Under the pieces are notes generated by a model. The model worked only from the letters and a program-made list of their open reading frames with translations. It ran no database searches and was not told where the DNA came from. The translations under genes were made by a program, and so were the position numbers. 64,000 nt of DNA from Bradyrhizobium sp. Ghvi (GTDB taxonomy: Bacteria > Pseudomonadota > Alphaproteobacteria > Rhizobiales > Xanthobacteraceae), in NCBI RefSeq assembly GCF_900115265.1, contig NZ_FOVU01000002.1, positions 310,001 to 374,000 on the forward strand. The letters run 5' to 3'. Of this stretch, positions 26,139-36,375 are shown one piece after another (within the stretch, counting starts at the first letter, position 1; each line of letters starts with the position of its first letter).

Positions 26139-27809
26139 TTATACTGTCAGGACATGTACCAGACAGGGGGGCTTTTTGCCCCAATGTTCGTTGATGACGG
26201 CCCGGACGGCGCGTCGCACCGATTCAGCCAGGGCGTCCGGATCCCTGCGTCGGGCTTTCGGCAGGCCCTCGACCGTGGACATCACGGCGTCGAAAACGAT
26301 GTCGTCGAAGGGCTCGCCTGCCCGGTTCTTCTCGGGAATGCCGACCAGATCGACCTCGGGCTCGCCGGCGAGCTCGCCCTGGGCGGTCATGGCGATGGCG
26401 ACGAACGCGCAGCCCGAGAACGCCATGCGGCGGCGTTCGACCACCGCGCGGGATTTGGAGTCCTCCAGAATGGTGCCGTCCTTGTAGAGCCGACCGGATG
26501 GCACCTCGCCGACCACGCCGGGATCGCCGGGACCGAGCTTGACGAGGTCACCGTTACGAATGACCAGGACACGAGGCACGCCGGCGGCGCGCGCAAGTTT
26601 TGCGTGATCGTTCAGATGCAGCGCTTCGCCATGGACGGGGATCAGGAGCTGCGGCTTCACCCAGGAGATCATGTCGCGCAATTCATCGCGGCGCGGATGG
26701 CCCGAGACGTGGACCAGATGATCGCGGTCGGTGAGGACTTCGACGCCCTGCAGCACCAGATTGTTGATGATCGAACCGACGGCCTTCTCGTTGCCGGGGA
26801 TGGTGCGCGAGGAGAAGATCACGCTGTCGCCGCGGTTGAGGGTGATCTCAGGATGGTCGTCATTGGCGATGCGGGCCAGCGCCGCGCGCGGTTCGCCCTG
26901 GCTGCCGGTGCAGAGCGCCAGCACCTTGTCCTGCGGCAGATGGCCATAGACCTCGGGCGAGCGGAAGTTCTGCACACCGTCGAGATAGCCGGTCTCGCGC
27001 GCGACCTGCACCACGCGCTCCATGGCGCGGCCGACCACGACGACCTCGCGATCGGCAGCTTTCGCCGCATCGGCGACGGCCTTGATGCGCGCGACGTTGG
27101 AGGCGAAGGTCGTGACCGCGACGCGGCCCTTGGCCGATTTGACGAGATCGATGATGGTGCGAGCGACTTCGGCCTCGGACGGCGAGCGGCCGTCGCGCAC
27201 GGCGTTGGTGGAATCGCCGATCAAGGCGAGCACGCCCTCCTCGCCGAGCTCGCGCAGCCGCTTCTCGTCGGTCGGTCGTCCCAGCGTCGGGGTCGGATCG
27301 ATCTTCCAGTCGCCGGTGTGCAACACCACTCCGGCGTCGGTGTGAATCGCGAGCGCATGCGCTTCCGGAATCGAATGCGCGACCGGGATGAACTCGACAT
27401 TGAACGGGCCGACGTCGATACGGCCGCCTGACGGGACCACCGTAACCGGAATGTTCGGCGCATTGCGCTCGGCGGCGCATTTGGCCTCGAACAGCGCCGC
27501 ACTGAACTGGGTCGCATAGATCGGGCATTTCAGCTTCGGCCAGAGATCGATGATGGCGCCAAAGTGATCCTCATGGGCGTGAGTCAGCACCAGGCCCATC
27601 AGGTTTTTGCGCTCCTTCTCCAGGAAGCTGATGTCAGGCATGATCAAATCGATGCCGGGCAGATGCTCCTCATCGCCGAAGGAGACACCGAGATCGACCG
27701 CCAACCAAGAACGCTGGTGGCGGTTGCCGAGGCCATAGATCGACAAATTCATGCCGATCTCGCCGACACCGCCGAGCGGCGCAAACACCAGTTCGTCGGG
27801 CCTTGCCAT
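26139..27809 (-). CDS. rnj: Ribonuclease J
   Basis: A 556-residue metallo-beta-lactamase/beta-CASP ribonuclease. The catalytic zinc motif is LTHAHEDHFGAI, with further ligands in LHTGDWKIDPTP and the beta-CASP region IGDSTNAVRDGRSPSE. RNase J degrades and matures RNA from the 5' end and is the alphaproteobacterial form found beside mce. The ATG at 27809 overlaps the birA stop (TGATG). Confidence 0.94.
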   Translation of the reverse strand: MARPDELVFAPLGGVGEIGMNLSIYGLGNRHQRSWLAVDLGVSFGDEEHLPGIDLIMPDISFLEKERKNLMGLVLTHAHEDHFGAIIDLWPKLKCPIYATQFSAALFEAKCAAERNAPNIPVTVVPSGGRIDVGPFNVEFIPVAHSIPEAHALAIHTDAGVVLHTGDWKIDPTPTLGRPTDEKRLRELGEEGVLALIGDSTNAVRDGRSPSEAEVARTIIDLVKSAKGRVAVTTFASNVARIKAVADAAKAADREVVVVGRAMERVVQVARETGYLDGVQNFRSPEVYGHLPQDKVLALCTGSQGEPRAALARIANDDHPEITLNRGDSVIFSSRTIPGNEKAVGSIINNLVLQGVEVLTDRDHLVHVSGHPRRDELRDMISWVKPQLLIPVHGEALHLNDHAKLARAAGVPRVLVIRNGDLVKLGPGDPGVVGEVPSGRLYKDGTILEDSKSRAVVERRRMAFSGCAFVAIAMTAQGELAGEPEVDLVGIPEKNRAGEPFDDIVFDAVMSTVEGLPKARRRDPDALAESVRRAVRAVINEHWGKKPPCLVHVLTV

Positions 27810-28615
27810 CACGCAGCTCCCACCGAACGGACCGGGCCGAAGAACACCTCGCCCGCGGCGATCGGTACAAGCCGGCCCTCCGCGGTGCGGACGATCAGGC
27901 AGCCGGTGTCGTCGATCGTGTCAAAAATGCCTTCCAGCACCATGGTACCCGTGTGGATCGCAATGGGCTCGCCGAGGCGCGCGGCGCGCTCCAGCCACAG
28001 CTTACGGATCTCGGCAAAACCGCGGCCATTATCCCAGATGCCGCGGAACTCGACCCAGGCGTCCGAGAGCGCCGAAAACAGCTCTTCCGCGCTGATCTGG
28101 ACGCCGAGGGCAGCGAGCGAGACCGCCGGCGTCGGCGTGCCCTCGGGCGCCGCCACGATATTGGTGCCGATGCCCGTAACGATGGCGAGGCGATTGCCGA
28201 CGGCTTCGGCCTCCAGGCCAATGCCGACCAGCTTCTTGCCGTTGGCGAGGACATCGTTCGGCCATTTCAGGGCGTATCGGGGCCGGTCGGGGCCGAGCCG
28301 CAGCGCGGCCTCCAGGCTGACCTTCTCCAAGGCGGCCTCTTCCGCCAGCCCCGCAGCGAAGCCGATCGTGGCGGCCACCGCAGGCGCGACATCCAGGACT
28401 TCCAGGACGCTGGCGGCGAGATTGCCTTTAGGCGCGATCCAGGGGCGCTGGCGACGGCCACGGCCGGCGGTCTGCTCTGATGTCACGAACCAGATCGGAC
28501 CGCGTTCGCCAGCGCGGGCCGCTTCGATCGCATCGGCGTTGGTCGAGCCGGTCCGCTCCAAGGCTGCGAGCTTGTAGCCCGCGGCCAATGCGCGAGGACC
28601 GAGCGCGAAACCCAT
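27809..28615 (-). CDS. birA: Biotin-[acetyl-CoA carboxylase] ligase
   Basis: A 268-residue class I biotin protein ligase without the N-terminal DNA-binding domain, so not a repressor. Motifs: TGSTNADAIEAARAG, the biotinyl-AMP loop EQTAGRGRRQRPW, ALKWPNDVLANGKKLVGIG and the C-terminal SH3-like GEVFFGPV. It attaches biotin to carboxylase carrier proteins. The start lies one base after the nuoN stop codon. Confidence 0.94.
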   Translation of the reverse strand: MGFALGPRALAAGYKLAALERTGSTNADAIEAARAGERGPIWFVTSEQTAGRGRRQRPWIAPKGNLAASVLEVLDVAPAVAATIGFAAGLAEEAALEKVSLEAALRLGPDRPRYALKWPNDVLANGKKLVGIGLEAEAVGNRLAIVTGIGTNIVAAPEGTPTPAVSLAALGVQISAEELFSALSDAWVEFRGIWDNGRGFAEIRKLWLERAARLGEPIAIHTGTMVLEGIFDTIDDTGCLIVRTAEGRLVPIAAGEVFFGPVRSVGAA

Positions 28616-28616
28616 C

Positions 28617-30053
28617 CTAGAACAGCGACTTGGCGGCGGCCGAAGCGACGCTCACCACCGGACCCGCGAACACTGCGAACAGGATGTTGAACAGGCCCGC
28701 GACCGCCAGCACCGTCTTGACCTCGACCCTGACGGGATCGACCTGGCCGGCCGGCTCGTCGAAGTACATCGTCTTGACGATGGCGAGGTAGTAGTAGGCG
28801 CCGACGACGCTGGTGAGCACGCCGATCACGGCGAGCGTGAACAGGTTCGCCTTGATGGCGGCGACGAAGACGTACCATTTTGCGAAGAAGCCGGCGAGCG
28901 GCGGAACGCCGGCGAGCGAGAACAGCAGCATCGCGAACATGAAGGCGAGCAGCGGATTGGTGCGCGAGAGCCCTGCGAAATCGCTGATCTGCTCGACGGC
29001 CTGGCCATTGCGCTTCATGGCTAGGATGATCGAGAACGAGCCGAGCGTCATCGCGACATAGATCACGATGTACATCAGTACGCCCTGTGCGCCCTCGACC
29101 GTGCCCGAGGCAAGCCCGACCAGGGCAAAGCCCATATGGCCGATCGAGGAATAGGCCATCAGGCGCTTGATGTTGCTCTGGCCGATGGCGGCGAACGAGC
29201 CCAGCGCCATCGAGGCGATCGCCACGAACACCAGGATCTGCTGCCATTGCGAGACGATGCCGGGGAATGCGGTCAGCGTGACGCGGGTGAAGACGGCGAG
29301 CGCGGCGACCTTCGGCGCCGAGGCGAAGAAGGCGGTGACGGGCGTCGGCGCGCCCTCATACACATCGGGCGTCCACATGTGGAACGGCACGGCCGAGACC
29401 TTGAAGCAGAGGCCGGCGAGCAGGAAGACGAGGCCGAACACGAGGCCCGTGTTCGAGATCGTCGCCGCCGCGGCGATGCCGGTGAAGCTCACGGTGCCCG
29501 TGAAGCCATAGACCAGCGAGGCGCCGTACAGCAGCATGCCCGAGGACAGCGCACCGAGCACGAAATACTTCAGGCCGGCTTCGGTTGACTTGGCGTTGTC
29601 GCGGTTCGAGGCCGCCACGACGTAAAGGGCGAGCGACATCAATTCGAGGCCGAGATAAAGCGAGATCAGATCACCCGCCGAGATCAGCACCATCATACCG
29701 AGCGTCGAGAGCAGCACCAGGATCGCATATTCGAAGATGCGGCGGGAGGCGTCGGCCAGGAACTCGGCCGAGAGGATCAGCGTCACCGCCGAGCCGACCA
29801 GGGCCAGGATCTTCATGAAGCGCGCGAAGTCATCGACGATGAAGCTGCCGCCGAAGGTCACCTGCTTGCCTGATGGCAGCATGTATTCGAGCACGCCAAC
29901 CGCGATCAGGAGCACGGTCGCCAGCGAGGTCACCGCGCTGGTGGTGCCCTGCCCGCGATAGGCGCCGAGCATCAGAAGCGCCATGGCGCCGATCGCGAGC
30001 ACGAGCTCGGGCAGCACCGGCGCCAGTTGATAACCTGCAGTCGTAAAGCTCAT
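28617..30053 (-). CDS. nuoN: NADH-quinone oxidoreductase subunit N
   Basis: A 478-residue membrane protein with about 14 helices, one of three antiporter-like proton-pumping subunits of complex I. The conserved core includes the Lys-bearing [22 protein letters not shown] and [18 protein letters not shown]. It is the last gene of the nuo operon, 22 bp after nuoM. Confidence 0.96.
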   Translation of the reverse strand: MSFTTAGYQLAPVLPELVLAIGAMALLMLGAYRGQGTTSAVTSLATVLLIAVGVLEYMLPSGKQVTFGGSFIVDDFARFMKILALVGSAVTLILSAEFLADASRRIFEYAILVLLSTLGMMVLISAGDLISLYLGLELMSLALYVVAASNRDNAKSTEAGLKYFVLGALSSGMLLYGASLVYGFTGTVSFTGIAAAATISNTGLVFGLVFLLAGLCFKVSAVPFHMWTPDVYEGAPTPVTAFFASAPKVAALAVFTRVTLTAFPGIVSQWQQILVFVAIASMALGSFAAIGQSNIKRLMAYSSIGHMGFALVGLASGTVEGAQGVLMYIVIYVAMTLGSFSIILAMKRNGQAVEQISDFAGLSRTNPLLAFMFAMLLFSLAGVPPLAGFFAKWYVFVAAIKANLFTLAVIGVLTSVVGAYYYLAIVKTMYFDEPAGQVDPVRVEVKTVLAVAGLFNILFAVFAGPVVSVASAAAKSLF

Positions 30054-30075
30054 GACGATATCCTGACCTGCCCGA

Positions 30076-31584
30076 TCAATGGAGCAGTGCGGCGGCCTTC
30101 ACGGCCGTCACAGCGGTGTTGTAGTTGTTGACGAGTTGCTGGACCGAGGCGGCCGACATGTCGAGCACCGGCTTCGGATAGACGCCGAACAGGATCGTCA
30201 GGGCAATCATCGGGAACAGCGTCACGCATTCGCGCAAGGTGAGATCCTTGATGCTCGCCAGCGACGGCTTGACCAGCGCTCCGAACACGACCTTGCGGTA
30301 GAGCCAAAGCGCGTAAGCAGCCGAGAGGATCACGCCCGTCGAGGCAAAGAACGCGGTCGGGATCGAGACCTTGAAGGTGCCGAGCAGTGTCATGAACTCG
30401 CCGACGAAGCCCGACGTGCCGGGCAGGCCGACATTGGCCATGGTGAAGACCATGAAGGTCATGGCGTAAAGCGGCATCCGGTTGACGAGGCCGCCATAGG
30501 CCGCGATCTCGCGGGTGTGCAGGCGGTCGTAGACGATGCCGACGCAAAGGAACAGCGCGCCGGAAACGATGCCATGCGAGATCATCTGGAACACGCCGCC
30601 GGCGACACCCTGCATGGTGCCGGCGAAGATGCCCATGGTGACGAAGCCCATATGCGCGACCGAGGAGTACGCGATCAGCTTCTTCATGTCCTCCTGCATC
30701 AAGGCCACCAGCGAGGTGTAGATGATGGCGATGGCGGAGAGCGTGAAGACGAACGGCGCGAAATCGTGCGAGGCCAGCGGGAACATCGGCAGCGAGAAGC
30801 GCAGGAAGCCGTAGCCGCCCATCTTCAAGAGGATCGCGGCGAGGACCACGGAGCCCGCGGTCGGCGCCTCGACGTGCGCGTCGGGAAGCCAGGTGTGCAC
30901 CGGCCACATCGGCATCTTCACCGCGAACGAGGCGAAGAAGGCGAGCCAGGCCCAGGTCTGCATCGACCGCGGCACGGCGGTGTGCATCAGGGTCGGGATG
31001 TCGGTGGTGCCGCCGTTCCAGTACAACGCCATGATGGCGAGCAGCATCAGCACCGAGCCGAGCAGCGTGTAGAGGAAGAACTTGAACGAGGCATAGACCC
31101 GGCGCGGACCGCCCCAGACGCCGATGATCAGGAACATCGGGATCAGGCCGCCTTCGAAGAACAGGTAGAACAGCACGAGATCGAGCGCCGAGAAGGTGCC
31201 AATCATCAGCGTTTCCAGGATCAGGAACGCCATCATGTATTCGCGGACGCGGTTGGTGATCGCCTTCCAGCTCGCGATGATGCAGAACGGCATCACGGCG
31301 GTGGTGAGGATCACCAGCGGCAGCGAAATGCCGTCGACGCCCATGTGGTACGTTATGCCGGTCGCGAGCCAGGCCGTCTTCTCGACGAACTGGAAGTCGG
31401 CATTGGCAGGGTCGAAGCGCATGACCAGGATCACCGAAACGGCGAAGGTGATGATCGTGGTCCAGAGCGCGATCCAGCGCGAATTGCGCCTGGACGCCTC
31501 GTCGTCGCCGCGGCTCAGGTAAACGATCAGCGCGCCGACCAGCGGCAGGAACGTCGTGACCGAAAGGATGGGCCAGGTTGTCAT
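30076..31584 (-). CDS. nuoM: NADH-quinone oxidoreductase subunit M
   Basis: A 502-residue membrane protein, the second antiporter-like subunit of complex I. It has the Glu-containing helix region ([21 protein letters not shown]), [21 protein letters not shown] and [18 protein letters not shown], all characteristic of NuoM. The start codon directly follows the nuoL stop (no spacing). It contributes a proton channel. Confidence 0.96.
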   Translation of the reverse strand: MTTWPILSVTTFLPLVGALIVYLSRGDDEASRRNSRWIALWTTIITFAVSVILVMRFDPANADFQFVEKTAWLATGITYHMGVDGISLPLVILTTAVMPFCIIASWKAITNRVREYMMAFLILETLMIGTFSALDLVLFYLFFEGGLIPMFLIIGVWGGPRRVYASFKFFLYTLLGSVLMLLAIMALYWNGGTTDIPTLMHTAVPRSMQTWAWLAFFASFAVKMPMWPVHTWLPDAHVEAPTAGSVVLAAILLKMGGYGFLRFSLPMFPLASHDFAPFVFTLSAIAIIYTSLVALMQEDMKKLIAYSSVAHMGFVTMGIFAGTMQGVAGGVFQMISHGIVSGALFLCVGIVYDRLHTREIAAYGGLVNRMPLYAMTFMVFTMANVGLPGTSGFVGEFMTLLGTFKVSIPTAFFASTGVILSAAYALWLYRKVVFGALVKPSLASIKDLTLRECVTLFPMIALTILFGVYPKPVLDMSAASVQQLVNNYNTAVTAVKAAALLH

Positions 31585-33705
31585 TTACTGGCCTCCAAAG
31601 CCGAACATGAACCAGGTGATCAGGCCGGCGGCGCCGATCAGCATGGCGAATGCGTAGTGATAGAGATAGCCGGTCTGGATCTTCACGACGTTGCGGGTGA
31701 TATCCAGCACACGGGCCGAAACGCCGTCGGGACCGAAGCCGTCGATGATGAAGCCGTCGCCCTTCTTCCAGAGCTGATAGCCGATCCACTTCGCCGGACG
31801 GACGAAGATGAAGTCGTACAGCTCGTCGAAGTACCACTTGTTGAGCAGGAACTTGTAGAGCATCGGCTGCGTGTTCGCGAGCTCGACAGGCAGATACGGC
31901 TTACGGATGTAGAAGGTGTAGGATACCAGGAAGCCGCCGACCATCATCACGAAGGGCAGCCAGCCGAGCAGATGCGGCATGTGCTCCATATCCTCGAGGA
32001 TATGCGGGTTCATCTTCACGGACTCGCGGAAGAACTCCTCGACGCCGTGCGGCCCGGTGAACAGCTCCTTGAACGGGAAGCCGGCGAGGACCGAGCCGAC
32101 GGCCAGCACGCCGATCGGGATCAGCATCCAGATCGGGCTCTCGTGCGCGGCCTCATAGTGCTCCTGGTCGTGCGGTTCGCCGAAGAAGGTCTTGAACACC
32201 AGACGCCAGGAATAGAACGAGGTCAGGCCGGCGGCCACGATCGTCAGCAGATAGGCGTATGTCGAGAACGGATTGTGCGAGGCATAGGCCGCCTCGATGA
32301 TCGCGTCCTTGGAGAAGTAGCCGGCGAACAGCGGAAAGCCGGTCAGCGCCAGGGTGCCGACGGTCATCACCGCGAAGGTGTACGGAATCTTCTTCCAGAG
32401 GCCACCCATGTTGCGGATGTCCTGCTCGTGATGCATCGCGTAGATCACCGAGCCGGAGCCCAAGAACAGCAGCGCCTTGAAGAAGGCGTGCGTGAACAGG
32501 TGGAACATGCCGACCGAATAGGCCCCTGCTCCCATCGCGACGAACATGTAGCCGAGCTGCGAGCAGGTCGAATACGCCACGATGCGCTTGATGTCGTTCT
32601 GGACGAGACCGATGGTCGCCGCGAAGAACGCCGTGGTCGCGCCGAAGAACATCACGACGGCCTGCGCGTTCGGGGCGAGCTCGAACAGCGGCGACAGGCG
32701 CGCCACCATGAACACGCCGGCGGTGACCATGGTCGCGGCGTGGATCAGCGCCGAGACCGGGGTCGGGCCTTCCATCGCGTCCGGCAACCAGGTGTGCAGC
32801 AGGAACTGCGCCGACTTGCCCATCGCGCCCATGAACAGCAGGAGGCAGATCAGCGTCAGCGCATCGGCATGCCAGCCGAGGAAGTCGATGGTCTTGCCGG
32901 TGAGGCCGGGAGCCGCATGGAAGATGGTCTCGAAATCGGTCGAGCTCGTCAGCATGAAGATCGCAAAGATGCCGAGCGCGAAGCCGAAGTCGCCGACGCG
33001 GTTGACCACGAAGGCCTTGATGGCAGCGGCATTCGCCGACGGCTTCTGGTACCAGAAGCCGATCAGCAGGTAGCTCGCCAGGCCCACGCCTTCCCAGCCG
33101 AAGAACAGCTGCACGAGGTTGTCAGCAGTCACCAGCATCAGCATGGCGAAGGTGAACAGGCTGAGATAGCCGAAAAAGCGCGGCCGGTACGGATCCTCAT
33201 CCATGTAGCCGATGGAATAGAGGTGCACGAGCGAGGACACGGTCGTCACCACCACCAGCATCACGGCGGTGAGCGTGTCGACGCGCAGCGTCCACCAGAC
33301 CTCTAGCTCGCCGGAGAAGATCCAGGGCAAGAGCTGGATCCTGAGGTCGTGGCCGTTGAAACCGACATCGACCAGCGTCATCCAGGACAGCGCCGCCGAG
33401 ACGAACAGCAACGCGGTCGTGATCAGCTCGGCGCCGCGCGAGCCCGCCGCCGGGGGCTCGACCGGGCCATGGCCGTGATCGTCGTGCCCGTCGCCCGGCT
33501 CGTGGTGGGACTCGTGAATGACCGACGCATCCTCGTTGATCGTATCGGACGCATGAGCGTGCGCGCCAGCACCGTGATCATGGCCGTGATCGCCGTGATG
33601 CTCGAGCTCGTCGCCGGAGGGGTTGCGGCCATGCGCGCCGACGAGCGAGATCAGGCCGGCCAGAATGGCGCCCAGCAGCGGCAGGAAAACGATTGCCTGA
33701 ACCAT
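31585..33705 (-). CDS. nuoL: NADH-quinone oxidoreductase subunit L with His-rich loop
   Basis: A 706-residue subunit, the distal proton pump with the long amphipathic helix. Conserved parts: [40 protein letters not shown] and [18 protein letters not shown]. It is longer than the E. coli protein (613 residues), partly because of a loop at residues about 25-88 between the first and second helices that is very rich in His, Asp and Gly ([16 protein letters not shown] and [17 protein letters not shown]). That loop may bind metal; no role is known to me. It starts eight bases after nuoK. Confidence 0.96.
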   Translation of the reverse strand: MVQAIVFLPLLGAILAGLISLVGAHGRNPSGDELEHHGDHGHDHGAGAHAHASDTINEDASVIHESHHEPGDGHDDHGHGPVEPPAAGSRGAELITTALLFVSAALSWMTLVDVGFNGHDLRIQLLPWIFSGELEVWWTLRVDTLTAVMLVVVTTVSSLVHLYSIGYMDEDPYRPRFFGYLSLFTFAMLMLVTADNLVQLFFGWEGVGLASYLLIGFWYQKPSANAAAIKAFVVNRVGDFGFALGIFAIFMLTSSTDFETIFHAAPGLTGKTIDFLGWHADALTLICLLLFMGAMGKSAQFLLHTWLPDAMEGPTPVSALIHAATMVTAGVFMVARLSPLFELAPNAQAVVMFFGATTAFFAATIGLVQNDIKRIVAYSTCSQLGYMFVAMGAGAYSVGMFHLFTHAFFKALLFLGSGSVIYAMHHEQDIRNMGGLWKKIPYTFAVMTVGTLALTGFPLFAGYFSKDAIIEAAYASHNPFSTYAYLLTIVAAGLTSFYSWRLVFKTFFGEPHDQEHYEAAHESPIWMLIPIGVLAVGSVLAGFPFKELFTGPHGVEEFFRESVKMNPHILEDMEHMPHLLGWLPFVMMVGGFLVSYTFYIRKPYLPVELANTQPMLYKFLLNKWYFDELYDFIFVRPAKWIGYQLWKKGDGFIIDGFGPDGVSARVLDITRNVVKIQTGYLYHYAFAMLIGAAGLITWFMFGFGGQ

Positions 33706-33713
33706 GTGAGAGC

Positions 33714-34022
33714 TCAGCCCTTCATCAGATTGACGTCCTCAACCGCGATCGAGCCGCGGTTGCGGAAATAGACCACCAGGATGGCAAGACCGATCGCGGC
33801 TTCGGCGGCCGCAACGGTCAGGACCAGCAGCGCGAAGACCTGGCCGACGATGTCGCCGAGGAAGCTCGAGAATGCCACCAGGTTGATGTTGACCGAGAGC
33901 AGGATCAGCTCGATCGACATCAGGATGACGATGATGTTCTTGCGGTTCAGAAAGATGCCGAGGATGCCGAGCGTGAACAGGATCGCGCCGACCGCCAGAT
34001 AATGTCCGAGCCCGATCGTCAT
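33714..34022 (-). CDS. nuoK: NADH-quinone oxidoreductase subunit K
   Basis: A 102-residue protein with three helices, normal length. The functional Glu residues lie in [18 protein letters not shown] and [16 protein letters not shown]. The ATG at 34022 overlaps the nuoJ stop by four bases. Confidence 0.96.
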   Translation of the reverse strand: MTIGLGHYLAVGAILFTLGILGIFLNRKNIIVILMSIELILLSVNINLVAFSSFLGDIVGQVFALLVLTVAAAEAAIGLAILVVYFRNRGSIAVEDVNLMKG

Positions 34023-34657
34023 TTCACCCACTCCGCCGCATCCGCGTCCGAGAGCCCCTGCCCCGGCGCCACCTTGCGCATCGCCATCGCCATCTCGGGC
34101 GTGCGCGCGTTCTGAACGTTGATGTCCTGCCGCTTCACGCTCGCCTTGTGACGCAGCGTCAGCACGATGGCGCCGATCATGGCGACCAGGAGCACCATGC
34201 CCGAGAGCTGGAAGTAGTGGACATACTTCGTATAGAGCACGAGGCCGAGCGCCTCGGTGTTCGAGACGTTGGCGGGGATCGGCGCCGTGATGGTCTTGCC
34301 GACGTTGGGATTGATGACCCAGGCGGCGACCGTCAGGAGCAGCTCGAACAGGAAGATGCCGCCGATCACGACACCGACCGGCAGGTACTGGATGAAGCCT
34401 TCGCGCAGCTCGATGAAGTCGACGTCGAGCATCATGATCACGAACAGGAACAGCACCGCGACCGCGCCGACATAGACCACGATCAGGATCATCGCGAGGA
34501 ATTCGGCGCCCATCAGCACGAACAGGCCGGACGCGTTGACGAAGGCCAGGATCAGGTACAGCACGGAGTGCACGGGATTGCGCGAGACAATCACCATCAC
34601 CGCCGAGGCGACGCAGATGCCGGCGAAGAGATAGAAGAACAGCGCGGGAAGGATCAT
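34019..34657 (-). CDS. nuoJ: NADH-quinone oxidoreductase subunit J
   Basis: A 212-residue membrane subunit with five helices. The conserved Gly/Tyr-rich third helix [23 protein letters not shown] is present. Start ATG at 34657 follows GGGAAGGA. Upstream, a 91-base palindromic repeat separates it from nuoI, so the operon is interrupted here by 137 non-coding bases. Confidence 0.95.
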   Translation of the reverse strand: MILPALFFYLFAGICVASAVMVIVSRNPVHSVLYLILAFVNASGLFVLMGAEFLAMILIVVYVGAVAVLFLFVIMMLDVDFIELREGFIQYLPVGVVIGGIFLFELLLTVAAWVINPNVGKTITAPIPANVSNTEALGLVLYTKYVHYFQLSGMVLLVAMIGAIVLTLRHKASVKRQDINVQNARTPEMAMAMRKVAPGQGLSDADAAEWVK

Positions 34658-34670
34658 TGGGCATTCCCCG

Positions 34671-34761
34671 TCATTCCGGGGCGCGGGCAAAGCCCGCGAA
34701 CCCGGAATCCAGAGGTTGTGGCGCGAGATTCCGGGTTCGCGCTTCGCGCGCCCCGGAAGGA
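34671..34761. repeat. Palindromic repeat between nuoI and nuoJ
   Basis: TCCGGGGCGCG...GAACCCGGAATC and GATTCCGGGTTCGCG...CGCGCCCCGGA are near-perfect reverse complements around a short spacer (AGAGGTTGTGGCGC). The CGTCATTCCGGGGCGCG edge is typical of Bradyrhizobium interspersed palindromes. In the transcript it would fold into a long hairpin inside the nuo mRNA. Confidence 0.85.
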
Positions 34762-34794
34762 CGAGGAGGTGACGGGAAGGATCATGCCCTCACC

Positions 34795-35289
34795 TCACCG
34801 GTACGGCGCGTCGAGCTCGATCGCTTTCGCGATCTCGCGTTCCCAGCGGTCGCCGTTGGCGAGCAGCTTGGCCTTGTCATAGAACAGTTCCTCGCGGGTC
34901 TCGGTCGCGAACTCGAAGTTCGGACCTTCGACGATGGCGTCGACCGGACAGGCCTCCTGGCAGAGGCCGCAATAGATGCACTTCACCATGTCGATGTCGT
35001 AGCGCACGGTGCGGCGGGTGCCGTCGTTGCGGCGCGGGCCGGCCTCGATGGTGATGGCCTGCGCCGGGCAGACCGCCTCGCACAGCTTGCAGGCGATGCA
35101 GCGCTCTTCGCCGTTCGGATAACGGCGCAGCGCGTGCTCGCCGCGGAAGCGCGGCGAGATCGGACCCTTCTCGAACGGATAGTTCAGCGTCGGCTTCGGC
35201 TGGAAGAAATAGCGCATGGCGAGGAAGAACGCCGAGACGAATTCCGACAGCAGAAGCGAGCGTGCAGTGGCGTTGACGTTGATACCCAT
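34795..35289 (-). CDS. nuoI: NADH-quinone oxidoreductase subunit I
   Basis: A 164-residue ferredoxin-like subunit carrying two [4Fe-4S] clusters (N6a and N6b): [19 protein letters not shown] and [19 protein letters not shown]. It passes electrons from NuoG to NuoB. The ATG at 35289 gives the usual family start ([14 protein letters not shown]). It begins eight bases after nuoH. Confidence 0.96.
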   Translation of the reverse strand: MGINVNATARSLLLSEFVSAFFLAMRYFFQPKPTLNYPFEKGPISPRFRGEHALRRYPNGEERCIACKLCEAVCPAQAITIEAGPRRNDGTRRTVRYDIDMVKCIYCGLCQEACPVDAIVEGPNFEFATETREELFYDKAKLLANGDRWEREIAKAIELDAPYR

Positions 35290-35297
35290 GACGGCCC

Positions 35298-36365
35298 TCA
35301 CTTCGGCGCGATGCCGGCGAATTGCAGCACGCCGGCCACCACGACCACCATCGCGAGCGACAGCGGCAGGAACACCTTCCAGCCGAGACGCATCAATTGG
35401 TCGTAGCGGTAGCGCGGCACGATCGCCTTTGCCATCGCGAACAGGAAGAACATGAAGAACAGCTTCAGCGAGAACCAGATGATCCCCGGCACCCAGTTGA
35501 AGGGCGGCAGGTCCACCGGCGGCAGCCAGCCTCCGAGGAACAGGATCGTCGCCATCGCGCACATCGTGACGATCGCGACATACTCGCCGAGCATGAACAG
35601 GAGATACGGCGTCGAGCCGTATTCGACCATGAAGCCGGCGACCAGCTCGGATTCCGCTTCAACGAGGTCGAAGGGAGGCCGGTTGGTTTCGGCCAGCGCC
35701 GAGACGTAGAACACCACGAACATCGGAAACAGCGGCCAGACATACCAGTTCAGAATGGTCAGCTGCGGCAACCCGATCAGGCTGGCGAGGCCGCGGGCAT
35801 GCTGCGCCTCCACCACGGCCGAGAGATTCAGCGTGCCGGCGCAGAGCAGCACCGTGATGATGACGAAGCCGATCGAGACTTCATAGGACACCATCTGCGC
35901 CGCCGAGCGCAGCGCGGCCAGGAACGGGTACTTCGAGTTCGACGACCAGCCGGCCATGATGATGCCGTAGATCGACAGCGAAGAGATCGCGAAGATGAAG
36001 AGGATGCCGACATTGATGTCGGAGATCACCCAGCCGAGATTGGTCGGGATCACCGCCCAGGCCGCGAGCGCAAGCACGCAGGACACCAGCGGCGCCAGCA
36101 GGAACACGCCCTTGTTGGCGCCCGACGGAATGATCGGTTCTTTCAGCACGAACTTCAGGAGGTCGGCAAAGGACTGGAACAGGCCCCAGGGGCCGACCAC
36201 GTTCGGGCCGCGGCGAATCTGCACCGCCGCCCAGATCTTGCGGTCGGCGAGCAGGATGTAGGCGATCGCGACCAGGAGGACGACGAGCACGAGCACGCTC
36301 TCGGCGATCATGATGATCAGCGGCCAGAGGAAACCGGTCCAGAATGCGCTTTCGAAGAATTCCAT
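35298..36365 (-). CDS. nuoH: NADH-quinone oxidoreductase subunit H
   Basis: A 355-residue membrane subunit with eight or nine helices forming the quinone chamber. Conserved segments: [42 protein letters not shown] and [20 protein letters not shown] with the Glu residues of the proton path. It is ten bases downstream of nuoG. Confidence 0.96.
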   Translation of the reverse strand: MEFFESAFWTGFLWPLIIMIAESVLVLVVLLVAIAYILLADRKIWAAVQIRRGPNVVGPWGLFQSFADLLKFVLKEPIIPSGANKGVFLLAPLVSCVLALAAWAVIPTNLGWVISDINVGILFIFAISSLSIYGIIMAGWSSNSKYPFLAALRSAAQMVSYEVSIGFVIITVLLCAGTLNLSAVVEAQHARGLASLIGLPQLTILNWYVWPLFPMFVVFYVSALAETNRPPFDLVEAESELVAGFMVEYGSTPYLLFMLGEYVAIVTMCAMATILFLGGWLPPVDLPPFNWVPGIIWFSLKLFFMFFLFAMAKAIVPRYRYDQLMRLGWKVFLPLSLAMVVVVAGVLQFAGIAPK

Positions 36366-36375
36366 CAGATCACGC

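Noticed and set aside
30079..33306. A 1075-residue open frame on the plus strand, very rich in Glu, Arg, His and Asp
   Set aside because: It lies entirely antisense to nuoM and nuoL. Its composition is what the complementary strand of high-G+C membrane protein genes gives, and it shows no domain.
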